In this document: positions 46,738-55,229 of the stretch, in pieces
Position numbering within the stretch: position 1 is the stretch's first letter
Layout of the letters: each line of letters starts with the position of its first letter
From: a candidate division CSSED10-310 bacterium
GTDB taxonomy: Bacteria > CSSED10-310 > JAFGJC01
Reading direction: 5' to 3'
Assembly (NCBI GenBank): GCA_016927905.1
Contig: JAFGLW010000030.1
Location: 186,001-250,000 of the forward strand
DNA length: 64,000 nt
The notes under the pieces: generated by a model
Seen by the model: only the letters and a program-made list of their open reading frames with translations
Databases searched by the model: none
Told to the model about the DNA's origin: nothing
Program-made: the position numbers and the translations under genes

Positions 46738-47667
46738 TCATACGTGGGATCTGAATTTGTCGAACCGCCACTCCAGTGCGCCGCGATCAGGCCAATTCTG
46801 TTTTGCTGCTGGAAGAACCAGCCTTTCACCATCCAATTTCTGCAATCCATAGCGAAGCATCGGTCCATCGGATTCAAGAAGCACATCGCGCCGAACATGT
46901 ATTTTGAAATCAGGTGAAACACCGATAATAAAGCTGTCGAACGCTGCATGGTGCAGTTTGCAAAGGGAAATCCCATTGGAAATACTCGGTTGACTCTCCG
47001 GATATCGGTCCGGGATGATATGCGCGGCATCAAGCAATTCCGTATGTCTCAGTTTGCATAACGAACACTGGGAACGATATGCCGCGATTACCCGCTCCCG
47101 AAACGAACGCTGATGAAGGCGGGTGCGTATGGTTGAGGTTACATATGCACGCCGTAAAGCCACCGAATCGTCTACCAGCGATTTCTCGGAACCGTCCTCA
47201 ATGAAGGATGCATCATCCACGGCAATCCGGAATACGAGGGAAATCGGATCATCCCCCACGACATACACCGGCCAGACAGCCAGATATTTCCCAGGTATGA
47301 TTCCATGAAAATAAACAAGTGGTAACTGCTTTTTCATAGTTTGTCGAAGCCCGACATTGTCCGAATGATCCGGATCCGTTCCGCGGTATCTGTAAGACAA
47401 TAAACCGTCCGGCCCAAACGAATCATCGTAAGGTCCTTTGGGTGTGGTTGTGATGCTGATAGGCAGTTTCATTATCCGAGGTTTGAAAATGCCCTGGGGA
47501 GCCATCAGGTGAATCCGCTCACCATGATGATCAAATCCTCGTTGCAGTAAATCCCGAGGCAGCACATCACCATTGGCTTCAACCATTTCAGAAAGCCACT
47601 GAAAAGCCGCCAAACGTATCGTTATGTCGTCATTATCTCTGATCACCGGATTCCCCAAAGGATCCAT
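46738..47667 (-). CDS. HNH endonuclease, restriction type
   Basis: A 309-residue nuclease with a C-terminal HNH domain: CSLC, then AAHIIP and NGISLCKLHH. The N-terminal 190 residues resemble the DNA-binding part of predicted restriction endonucleases of this family. Such stand-alone HNH proteins often target modified or foreign DNA. It lies between the GIY-YIG nuclease and the integrase. Confidence 0.85.
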   Translation of the reverse strand: MDPLGNPVIRDNDDITIRLAAFQWLSEMVEANGDVLPRDLLQRGFDHHGERIHLMAPQGIFKPRIMKLPISITTTPKGPYDDSFGPDGLLSYRYRGTDPDHSDNVGLRQTMKKQLPLVYFHGIIPGKYLAVWPVYVVGDDPISLVFRIAVDDASFIEDGSEKSLVDDSVALRRAYVTSTIRTRLHQRSFRERVIAAYRSQCSLCKLRHTELLDAAHIIPDRYPESQPSISNGISLCKLHHAAFDSFIIGVSPDFKIHVRRDVLLESDGPMLRYGLQKLDGERLVLPAAKQNWPDRGALEWRFDKFRSHV

Positions 47668-47736
47668 CTCAAAATCTGAATCACCTGAGAGAATAAATCG
47701 GTGGCTGTTTGTAAAGCAATAGCAATCGTTCGATAA

Positions 47737-48861
47737 CTATTTGCCGGTCGATTTCCTGCGCACCAAAGCCTTCCGTTGCTCTTCGATATCCAGGGGTGCG
47801 TAATGCCGCTCGGTAACGCGGATATCGGAATGACGGAGGAGTTTGGAGGCTATATGCAGACCGGAACTCCGCGTAACCTGCAGCCCGAACGTTCTGCGGA
47901 GATCGTGGATCGTCACACCCTCCAGCTTCGCCGCTTCGAGCAGGAATTTCCAAGGTTTCTTGAGATCGTGCCGGGGATTGTCCTGGATCCGGCCGGCGAT
48001 CACATAAACGCTTGAGCGGGGGATATCCTTGAGCATATCTACTATTTCCGAAAGTAACGGGATCACCTGGGGCTTCCCGCTCTTTGGACTGGGTACGTTC
48101 CAGAGTGCATTGTCGAAATCTAGATCAGTCCATTTTGCATGCAAGACTTCACTCAGTCGCGCTCCCGTTTCGACGAGTAGACGGAATGCCGCCCGGGCAT
48201 GCAGATCCGGCAGCTGGTCGATCGCGTCGATCAGCCGTTTGAACTCCGCATCCGATAGAACCCGTTTCCGTGGAGCAGGCTCACTTGTTGGTTTCACTTT
48301 CATGGCGGGATTGATGTCCAGCAGATCTTCCCGCCAGGCTGCCTGCAAACACGCCCTGACCGAGGCAAGCCAGCGGTTCGCAGCACTACGCTTACCCGTG
48401 TTCACCCGCTTCATGAATTCCTTTCGAATGTCTTCTGTCTTGATTTCCGGCAGAGGCAGGTTTCCCCATAGTTCAACAGTTTGTCCCAGATATCGAATAT
48501 CCTCTCTCGGATGTTTCTTTTGCAGTTTAACCTGTTCGAGATATTGATCGACCCAATCACTGAATGTCAGGATCTGTCGGCTTTCCTGCTTTTCCCTGAG
48601 CGGATCATGACCGTCATCCGCATCAGCGAGGATCTTCCTGGCCTTCCTGCGAGCCTCTTCCGGTGTGATCTTGCCGTATTCTCCGATCACCATTTCTCGG
48701 CGTCTTTCTCTTGGACCATAGCGAACGAAAAAGCTTCGCTTTCCGGAAGGGAAAACCTTGATTCAGAATGCGGGGATATCGGTGTCGAAATAGCGCTCAC
48801 CGATGGATTTATCGGTGCTCAGCTTGTCTATTTCGCGTTTGGTTAGTTTTAACTTTGAAAT
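47737..48861 (-). pseudogene. P4-type tyrosine integrase, damaged
   Basis: The catalytic domain is complete: Arg in TGARLSEVL, HDLRRTFG and LRHSDIRVTERHYA with the tyrosine nucleophile. The DUF4102 arm-binding domain at the N-terminus is broken by an in-frame TGA (48763-48765) in PAF-stop-IKVFPSG, where related proteins have Gly. The expected start position reads ATT (48861) behind an ideal GGAGGAGGG site. The longest intact frame (48693-47737, 318 residues) lacks most of the arm-binding domain. The full reading would be about 374 residues, normal for the family. The element is probably stuck unless read-through occurs. Confidence 0.85.
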
Positions 48862-49010
48862 CTTTCTCCCTCCTCCAACTGTTACCCACGAAAGTTATCA
48901 CGACCGTAACCCCAACTCTATCCGTGACTCTATCCGAAGAAAGCATTCGATACTCACGTCGACTCGGGCTGCCATTCGGGCTCCGGAATAAATCGAGATT
49001 CCTGATTCCT

Positions 49011-49793
49011 TCATAATCGGTCAACCAATGTCTTCCGCACATTCTCGAATGCGACTCCGGGTTCGAATTTCACGTCTGGCCTCAGCAAGGCAGCGATATC
49101 ACCCAGGAATTCTGCATCCTCGATCTTCAGCTCCAGATTCTTGAGATACTGTTTTCCGGATATGGGGTGATCCGGACCCATGTAGCGACGAAATGCTGTT
49201 ACGATCGAATCCGGGTCAATCGGATCACGCTGAAGTCCGATGTGAAGATCGAACAGGTCTCGCGCCTTCTTCCGTTGAAATAGTGCTCTCATTTTGGTTC
49301 CGAGGAGTTCTTCGAGACTGTAAGTGACGAGTTGAGCGCCACCGGTAAACCAGGCTGATTCAACGGTAAACTGAATCTCCTTGTAGCCGAACAACGAGAA
49401 AGGCTCCCGGCAGTTTATCTCGATCTTCAACCGCATCGGAACCACAGGAGCGATCTCAGATTCGAAGCGGAATGCAACGGTATTGATCATCCCTGATCTG
49501 CTTGTACGAGGTTTGCCGAGGAATGTGAGACGCTCGCGAAGACGGTCGAAGATGTCTCCGATCCCTGTTGATGTCCTATGCACCAGATCGATATCTTCTG
49601 AATACCGGGACGGCGGCTGCAGATAGAGCTTATGTAACGCTGTGCCGCCCCGGAACGCCAAACGGCTTGCCAGCAGTTCATCAGAAAAGATCTCGACGAG
49701 ACACCGGGAGATTATCAGATCCTGTTCAACCTGATGGTCATGTTGCCAAGGTGCAACTTTTCTCCACGCAGCTAAATGTTTTCTTGGGATCAT
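49011..49793 (-). CDS. AbiEii-type nucleotidyltransferase toxin, copy 1
   Basis: A 260-residue nucleotidyltransferase with FRGGTALHKL and YSEDIDLV, the GG(T/S) and D-x-D motifs of AbiEii/MenT toxins. Known members inhibit growth by adding nucleotides to tRNA acceptor stems or by related reactions. The start overlaps the antitoxin stop as ATGA. Confidence 0.88.
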   Translation of the reverse strand: MIPRKHLAAWRKVAPWQHDHQVEQDLIISRCLVEIFSDELLASRLAFRGGTALHKLYLQPPSRYSEDIDLVHRTSTGIGDIFDRLRERLTFLGKPRTSRSGMINTVAFRFESEIAPVVPMRLKIEINCREPFSLFGYKEIQFTVESAWFTGGAQLVTYSLEELLGTKMRALFQRKKARDLFDLHIGLQRDPIDPDSIVTAFRRYMGPDHPISGKQYLKNLELKIEDAEFLGDIAALLRPDVKFEPGVAFENVRKTLVDRL

Positions 49794-50593
49794 AGATCAA
49801 CCTCCGGATGAACGTTGTCGATAACTTTCCACCGGTTTGCTACCCGGTCTTCACCCCGGGGTAAACTGGGCTTGAGATAGATGCGATAATAAGCTCTGTC
49901 ACGGAGGGTTTCGAAAAGCAGATTGGCAATTGGAACCTGATCAAGAACATGTTCCAGAAGGTAGCCGAGCCGCTGAACATGGACAACTGGAAACATGGAA
50001 GCCTGATCCGCAAGAAGCTTTGGATCGATGAATTCAGCAAGTTCTGAAAGGACCGTGACAGCGCGATTAATGCCGCCAACCTGTTTATCGTAAGCCAAAA
50101 GATCCAAAGCTGTTAATTCCGGACCAGCCACTCGGATGAAACCAGTGTCAGTCTTCTTGCTGATAATACCACGATCTGAGAGCTGCGATTTCGCATAGAA
50201 ACGGATTCTCATAGCCTTGACCGTGATCGCCCTCAGAGAAGGCTTCTGTATCATTACCTGAAATTCTTGAGGTTGTTGATGCCCGGCGCCATGCAACTCA
50301 GCAGCACTCAGAAGAGCAACATAATACGGCCTGCGAATAAACTTCATCAAATTGTCTATGAAAAGTGCAGGTGGAAGGATGTGCTGATGACGATACTCAG
50401 AAGGGACAATCACGTAGAATCCCTTATGTATCCTGGCCATCCGTCCCTTGCGAACCATGCGATTCAGCGTGACCTTGAGCGCATCGGCACTTACTGCCAA
50501 TCGACTGGAAAGTTCCTGGCGTGTAGTATAAATACGACCGTCGGCGAGAAGTTCATCGAGAACTTCAGAGATCCTATTGTGAGTTTGTTCCAT
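49790..50593 (-). CDS. AbiEi-type antitoxin and repressor, copy 1
   Basis: A 267-residue protein with an N-terminal winged helix (TTRQELSSRLAVSADALKVTL) and an AbiEi C-terminal domain with YYVALLSAAELHGAG. It should neutralise the toxin and repress its own promoter. A long inverted repeat lies 23 bases upstream. It is the outermost gene of the island's right end. Confidence 0.85.
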   Translation of the reverse strand: MEQTHNRISEVLDELLADGRIYTTRQELSSRLAVSADALKVTLNRMVRKGRMARIHKGFYVIVPSEYRHQHILPPALFIDNLMKFIRRPYYVALLSAAELHGAGHQQPQEFQVMIQKPSLRAITVKAMRIRFYAKSQLSDRGIISKKTDTGFIRVAGPELTALDLLAYDKQVGGINRAVTVLSELAEFIDPKLLADQASMFPVVHVQRLGYLLEHVLDQVPIANLLFETLRDRAYYRIYLKPSLPRGEDRVANRWKVIDNVHPEVDL

Positions 50594-50615
50594 TCGGGTA
50601 TCCTCCCTAAGCTAT

Positions 50616-50656
50616 CGTTTGCAGAAAGTAACAGTTTCTGTTACCTTTTGCAAACG
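50616..50656. promoter_or_regulatory. 19-bp inverted repeat upstream of AbiE operon
   Basis: The arms begin CGTTTGCA and end TGCAAACG, with GTAACAG and CTGTTAC flanking a 3-base centre; only the four bases in the middle of each arm pair imperfectly. AbiEi repressors are known to bind inverted repeats at their promoters, so this is the likely operator. Confidence 0.7.
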
Positions 50657-50771
50657 CCGACTCCGATCCACTCAACCGCCCTTTGCTCTGCAAATCCACC
50701 CGGAGGAAGCAGTCAACACCGGGCAGCTGACAAGAATCAGCGGGTCAGAAATGGAATCAGCAGGTCTGTAC

Positions 50772-50790
50772 AGCCACACGCTAGCCACAC
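50772..50790 (+). promoter_or_regulatory. paired AGCCACAC repeats, right end
   Basis: AGCCACAC at 50772-50779 and 50783-50790, same strand and same 11-base period as the pair at 31591-31609 inside the left end. Probably integrase or excisionase arm sites. Confidence 0.6.
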
Positions 50791-50907
50791 GCAGGAAGAA
50801 AAACGAATCAACGGCAATCATCGGAAGCGTCACCTCTAGGACCTTATTATACAAGCATCTATAGCCATTTGTCAACAGAATGTGAAAATGGATCAACATC
50901 AGAATCC

Positions 50908-50954
50908 GCTGATTCGTAATCAGCAGGTCGTCGGTTCAAATCCGACCGTTGGCT
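50908..50954 (+). other. right attachment site (attR), partial tRNA-Thr
   Basis: A 3' half of tRNA-Thr from the anticodon stem onward. The first 22 bases equal 31493-31514. Its T-stem is GTCGG/CCGAC in place of CGGGG/CCCCG, still perfectly paired, and the acceptor strand CGTTGGCT is the same. There is no 5' half, so it is not a working tRNA. Confidence 0.85.
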
Positions 50955-51358
50955 TTAAGATAAAAGATTAAATTATAAGGATTATGTGGAATATTATGGG
51001 ATTGTGTTCAAGTAATGAATCCGGATTGGCGGGATTTGTATGCTGAACGATGGTGAGATTGCTTCGCTGCGTTCGCAATGACGCGCTGATTAAGGTCAAT
51101 TCACGAGTTGCCGTAGCTTTCTCTGGAGTTATTCTCAGCACCCAATGGGATCGGTTCATCAGATTCAGAGAAAGTCCATATTTCCGCCGGGAATTACAGT
51201 TGAATGAGTTCATGTCCGCGCTTGGAGAATTATTCATGATATTGAATCCAAAAGACTGACCGGCATCCGGCTCCGTCTGTCGCAATGTTCCGATCGTCGC
51301 TTGCCGTCCCGGAACAAGCCCTGTTATAATTAAATGAAAGTATTTGGGAGGAATGAAT
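50955..51358. other. gene-free stretch after the island
   Basis: About 400 bases without a supported gene. It includes a repeat-like segment GAGATTGCTTCGCTGCGTTC near 51055. A 69-codon frame (51050-51259) crosses this repeat and is rejected. The end carries the GGAGG site of the next gene. Confidence 0.6.
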
Positions 51359-51961
51359 ATGTACGGCAATAAAAATCTGGTGTATCGATTCCGTATCACC
51401 CTGGAGGAGACCAACGTATGGCGGCTCATCGACGTGCCGTCAACCTACAGCTTCTGGGATCTCCATGTGGCCATCCAGGACGCCATGGGATGGTTGGATT
51501 ATCATCTGCATTTGTTCAAGTTCAGACCGAAACACAAACAAAAAGACATCGAAATCGGCATCCCCGATCCGGATTTCGGTGACATTGAAGCCAGCTGGGA
51601 AATCCCTATAGCCAGTTATCTGTACGATCCGGGAATCAAGATGGAATACCTGTACGATTTTGGCGACGACTGGGTTCATTCCGTGTTCTTTGAAGGCATC
51701 ATGGCCCGGATAAAAGGCATAAAGTATCCCGTATGCCTTGACGGTGCCGGCGCCTGTCCTCCGGAAGATGTGGGAGGCGTTTACGGCTATGAAAACATGC
51801 TGAAAATTCTCGCGGATCCAAGCCATGAAGAGTATCAATCTTATGAAACCTGGCTGTCAGGCCATGCCAGGAATTACTGGCCTTATGATCCGGCACACTT
51901 CGATCCTGAAGCGGTAAAATTTGATAATCCCCAAAGGCGTTATAAGCTGGCATTCAGCTGA
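51359..51961 (+). CDS. plasmid pRiA4b ORF-3-like protein
   Basis: A 200-residue protein of the PRiA4_ORF3 family, with YRFRITLEE, WRLIDVP, TYSFWDLHVAIQDAMGW, YLYDFGDDWVH and CPPEDVGG. The family is common on plasmids and islands and its function is unknown. GGAGG lies seven bases before the ATG at 51359. Confidence 0.85.
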   Translation: MYGNKNLVYRFRITLEETNVWRLIDVPSTYSFWDLHVAIQDAMGWLDYHLHLFKFRPKHKQKDIEIGIPDPDFGDIEASWEIPIASYLYDPGIKMEYLYDFGDDWVHSVFFEGIMARIKGIKYPVCLDGAGACPPEDVGGVYGYENMLKILADPSHEEYQSYETWLSGHARNYWPYDPAHFDPEAVKFDNPQRRYKLAFS

Positions 51962-52153
51962 GAACAAATCACCAAGAAACTCCATCTCTGATGACCCGGA
52001 TCCGCAATGACCTCCGAAAAACCTAAAACCAATAGCCAAAAGCCAATAGCCAATAACAGCTCCACATCGCGGAGCTTCTGCCAACAGCACTGCGCCTTGC
52101 GCAGCATCTGCCAAACGCCAACAGCATACGTGTTTTAATCTTCCGATTGCTTT
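51962..52153. repeat. short repeats and paired hairpins
   Basis: CCAATAGCC-type units recur near 52030-52056. Two hairpins follow, AGCTCC/GGAGCT and CTGCGC/GCGCAG, each trailed by TCTGCCAA. No gene is seen. Confidence 0.55.
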
Positions 52154-52183
52154 TGTAAGAAAATACGGGTATTTTTTCTTACA
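52154..52183. promoter_or_regulatory. inverted repeat before second AbiE operon
   Basis: TGTAAGAAAA (52154-52163) and TTTTCTTACA (52174-52183) form perfect 10-bp arms around a 10-base centre, 17 bases before the GTG start of the antitoxin gene. Likely autoregulatory operator. Confidence 0.6.
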
Positions 52184-52200
52184 GAAAGTGGGGATCTCTG

Positions 52201-52812
52201 GTGTCAAAGAGCATTCAAAATAAGATACTTAACGTAATATATGGCAATGGAAGGGGCTGGGTGTTTTCGCAAAACGATTTTTCGCACCTTGGGAGCCGTT
52301 CTTCCATCGATACCGCCATGCACCGTTTGGTCAAACAGGGAACGATCCGACGCATTATCCGGGGTATTTACGATTACCCGCGATACAGTAAAACGCTTGA
52401 TACAACCATGAGTCCGGACATTGAGCAGGTTGCGGCGGCAATCGCACGAAAATTCGGATGGCGTATCCAAGTCAGCGGGGCATCTGCACTGAATATTCTG
52501 GGACTTTCCACTCAGGTGCCGGCCCGTGTTGTGTATCTCTCGGATGGTCCGGATCGGAGCTATCAGGTGGGGAGTTACCGGATCACGTTTAAACATACGG
52601 TTATCAAAGAGGCTGCGTTTAAACTGCGTGAAAGCAATCTGATCGTACAGGCTTTCAAATCAATCGGTTCGGATAATGTGACCGATGAACATATCTCCAC
52701 CATACGCAAGTGGTTGAATCCTGACCTCCGCAGTAAAGTGCTGAAGGATACCCGAACGGCGATCGGATGGGTTTATGATGCGATCCGAAAAATATGCAGA
52801 GAGGATGACTGA
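52201..52812 (+). CDS. AbiEi/DUF6088-type antitoxin, copy 2
   Basis: A 203-residue protein with an N-terminal winged helix (SQNDFSHLGSRSSIDTAMHRL) and an AbiEi-like core (SGASALNILGLSTQVPARVVYLSDG). The GTG start follows a G-rich site and an inverted repeat. The stop overlaps the toxin start as TGATG. It shows no close resemblance by eye to copy 1, so it is a different branch. Confidence 0.85.
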   Translation: MSKSIQNKILNVIYGNGRGWVFSQNDFSHLGSRSSIDTAMHRLVKQGTIRRIIRGIYDYPRYSKTLDTTMSPDIEQVAAAIARKFGWRIQVSGASALNILGLSTQVPARVVYLSDGPDRSYQVGSYRITFKHTVIKEAAFKLRESNLIVQAFKSIGSDNVTDEHISTIRKWLNPDLRSKVLKDTRTAIGWVYDAIRKICREDD

Positions 52813-53816
52813 TGGAGAATATTGCCACATGGAATATGAATGAGCGCAGGGATTTGTTTGCCGAGACAAGCGCCAGGCGCGATATATCCCCGGCAATTGT
52901 GGAAAAAGATTTCTGGGTTTGCTGGACTTTGAAGAGACTGTTTGCTTCGGAAACACTATCGAAAAAACTGATTTTCAAAGGAGGTACTTCCCTGTCGAAA
53001 ATATTTGGAATCATCGAGCGATTTTCCGAAGATATCGATTTGATTCTGGACTGGCGGGAAGTTTCCGAAGAAGATCCGAGAGAATCTCGATCGAAAACAA
53101 AACAGGATCGGTTTAACAAACAGATCGTCAGGGATTCGAGAGAATATATAAAGGAAACAATGGTGGCAGAAGTGAACGATATTGTGCGTGATATCTGCGA
53201 GGTCGATTACAATGAAAACGAACCGGATGTTATCAAGGTGCGCTACCCAAAAACCTTTGAAGATGAATATCTTCGATCGGAGGTTCTTCTGGAAATCGGA
53301 CCGTTGGCGCAATGGATCCCGAATGACCGGTATGAGATGAGCTCTTACGCGGCTCAGGAATTTCCCAAAATATTTAAAAGTCCATCGTTTTTCGTTCGCG
53401 CAATCAGCGCAGAGCGTTCATTTTGGGAAAAAGCGACGATACTTCACCTTGAAGCGTTTCGCCCGGAGGGGAAGAAGCAGCCATTGCGGTATTCCCGTCA
53501 TTATTATGACATGGTCTGCATGGCGAAATCCCATGTGAAGGAATCCGCATTACGAGATGTGGAGCTTTTAAGATCGGTCGTTGCGTTCAAACAGAAATTC
53601 TATCCGCAAGGCTGGGCTCGGTACGATCTGGCGGTACCCGGTTCATTTAAACTAATCCCGGAGGAGGATGTTCTGAAATCACTTGAAAAAGACTATTCAG
53701 AAATGAGAATGATGATTTTTGGTGAGATTCCATCCTTCGATCAATTGATCTCATCGCTTAAAGAACTCGAGAATGACATCAATAATCTTGTACGGACGGC
53801 GCCTTCCCGCCCATAA
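52812..53816 (+). CDS. AbiEii-type nucleotidyltransferase toxin, copy 2
   Basis: A 334-residue nucleotidyltransferase with FKGGTSLSKIF and FSEDIDLIL. It is longer than copy 1 (260), with an inserted charged region near residues 85-140. It probably modifies tRNA or another nucleotide substrate. It is cotranslated with its antitoxin. Confidence 0.85.
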   Translation: MENIATWNMNERRDLFAETSARRDISPAIVEKDFWVCWTLKRLFASETLSKKLIFKGGTSLSKIFGIIERFSEDIDLILDWREVSEEDPRESRSKTKQDRFNKQIVRDSREYIKETMVAEVNDIVRDICEVDYNENEPDVIKVRYPKTFEDEYLRSEVLLEIGPLAQWIPNDRYEMSSYAAQEFPKIFKSPSFFVRAISAERSFWEKATILHLEAFRPEGKKQPLRYSRHYYDMVCMAKSHVKESALRDVELLRSVVAFKQKFYPQGWARYDLAVPGSFKLIPEEDVLKSLEKDYSEMRMMIFGEIPSFDQLISSLKELENDINNLVRTAPSRP

Positions 53817-54258
53817 TGGCATATTGGATAAATCTTTTGCCTATATGGATCTCAGTGCCATTCGCTCTGTTGGGGTGAAACCGCTGTACCCATCTGGAAC
53901 TGATCTTACCCAGCAGCGACAGCAAGCGGAGATGGTTCTTCAATGACAGGGGCACTTTGAGTCTGCACAAGTACCTTAACCAGCGTAGCGGCGGTCAGAC
54001 CGCCACAAAGTACGACTAGCCTTTGCCCATTGAATCCCATGAGCCGGGACTTGAAGTACTTTGCTGCCGTCTAACGGCCCGGTGGGGAGGATGGAGAACG
54101 GGAAGAGGTGGAGGGGAAAAAATAAAATAAATTCATATTGGAGATTATGCTTAAATTGACCTATTTGGATTTGGCTGTTATCCAGAAAACCCGATTTACC
54201 CATATGAACTGAATCAGGAGCGGGTAAATGATGAGAATTACTCTTCAATTTCTTTTTC

Positions 54259-54319
54259 GCAAACCCTCCCCACCCAAACCCTCCCCGGCGAAAGCGGCCG
54301 CTTTCATGGGGAGGGCTTC
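54259..54319. repeat. REP-like palindrome, copy 2
   Basis: GAAAGCGGCCGCTTTC core preceded by CCCACCCAAACCCTCCCC, inverted relative to copy 1 at 29027. Confidence 0.85.
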
Positions 54320-54368
54320 AAGGTGTGATTCTTCGTTGAAGAGGGTATCACAGAGGGCGATAGCAGAA

Positions 54369-54451
54369 ATGAAAGGGGTCAAATCTGCTTTTGACCTTTA
54401 GTCGGGCTGTGGAAGATTTCTCATCCCGCCGGCGCAGGATTCGAAATGACA
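54369..54451 (+). repeat. 83-bp direct repeat, copy 1
   Basis: Matches 56327-56409 at 80 of 83 positions. It contains a small GGTCAAA/TTTTGACC hairpin and ends in TTCGAAATGACA. The two copies bracket 1.9 kb with two toxin-antitoxin modules. Confidence 0.85.
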
Positions 54452-54515
54452 TGAATATATAAATGGGGCTTCTCAGAATGACCAGCGGGGTCTGATCGCA
54501 TCAGAGGATGTCCAT

Positions 54516-54545
54516 TTGACAACATACAAACTTTGTATGTATTCT
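54516..54545 (+). promoter_or_regulatory. promoter with built-in operator for RHH/PIN module
   Basis: TTGACA (54516-54521) and TATTCT (54540-54545) are 18 bases apart. The spacer and its edge hold a perfect inverted repeat, ACATACAAA-C-TTTGTATGT (54522-54540). A ribbon-helix-helix protein bound here would block RNA polymerase. Confidence 0.75.
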
Positions 54546-54565
54546 TGTGGTGGAGGGCGATTTCC

Positions 54566-54811
54566 ATGAAGTCCAACACTGTCAACATCTCCTTCACAAA
54601 AGGTCTCCTGGATCAGATCGACCGGACAGCCAATGAAGAGTCCCGGTCCCGATCCGAACTGATCCGGGAAGCCGCCAGGATGTACATCGAACGGAAAAAA
54701 CGCTGGAAAGACATCTTTGATTTCGGGGAAAAACAAGCGGAAAATCTCCGGTTGAAACCAAATGATGTCGATTCCGGCATTCAGGAATACCGCCGATCCA
54801 GGCGGAAGTAA
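54566..54811 (+). CDS. ribbon-helix-helix antitoxin
   Basis: An 81-residue CopG/ParD-like protein with an N-terminal strand NTVNISFTKGLLDQID and the helix SRSELIREAARMYIERK. GGAGGG lies eight bases before the ATG. It lies 7 bases before the PIN-domain gene and should repress the operator upstream and neutralise the toxin. Confidence 0.85.
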   Translation: MKSNTVNISFTKGLLDQIDRTANEESRSRSELIREAARMYIERKKRWKDIFDFGEKQAENLRLKPNDVDSGIQEYRRSRRK

Positions 54812-54818
54812 CCCCGGA

Positions 54819-55229
54819 TTGAAGACCATCGTTCCGGATACCAATATCCTGATCTCCGGGATCCTGTTTGGCGGCAAATCCGGCAAAATCATCGAACTGG
54901 CCGTGACCGGTCGAATCAGGTTGTGTCTTTCACATGAGATTCTTACCGAGTTGCAGGGTGTTCTGGAAAGCGCAAAATTCCAGTTCCCGTCATCCGTCAC
55001 CCGAATGATTGCAGACGAACTGACAACTCTCTGTATTCTCGTGGAGCCGGAAGAAACCATCGGGGAAATTCAAGCGGATCCGGACGACAACCGGGTTCTG
55101 GAATGCGCGGTTGCAGGTGTTGCGGATTTGATCGTGTCCGGCGACAAACATCTTCTATCGCTCCGACAATTCAGAGGTATTCCCATTGTCAACGCCGATG
55201 AATTTTTAGAGAATATCGAAAAGAAATAA
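54819..55229 (+). CDS. PIN-domain toxin (COG1569 type)
   Basis: About 136 residues. PIN-domain acidic residues are visible in VPDTNILISG, in the conserved Glu of HEILTELQGVL, and in PDDNRVLECA and LIVSGDKHLL. It is probably an RNase. The start is likely TTG 54819; an open frame runs back to 54762 inside the antitoxin gene. Confidence 0.8.
   Translation: MKTIVPDTNILISGILFGGKSGKIIELAVTGRIRLCLSHEILTELQGVLESAKFQFPSSVTRMIADELTTLCILVEPEETIGEIQADPDDNRVLECAVAGVADLIVSGDKHLLSLRQFRGIPIVNADEFLENIEKK

Larger units (their letters stand above)
53817..54515. other. gene-free stretch with dispersed repeats
   Basis: About 700 bases. A 63-codon minus-strand frame (53779-53970) is not recognised and overlaps the toxin end. 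The rest holds the palindromic repeat at 54259-54319 and the first 83-bp direct repeat at 54369-54451. Confidence 0.6.

Noticed and set aside
48763-48765. TGA recoded as an amino acid in the integrase
   Set aside because: Many genes in the window end cleanly at TGA and no recoding element is visible, so a nonsense mutation is simpler.
50908-50954. Second functional tRNA-Thr
   Set aside because: Only the 3' half is present; there is no acceptor 5' strand or D-arm upstream.
53779-53970. 63-codon minus-strand frame resembling a transposase piece
   Set aside because: It overlaps the AbiEii end, has no continuation in frame and no recognised motif.
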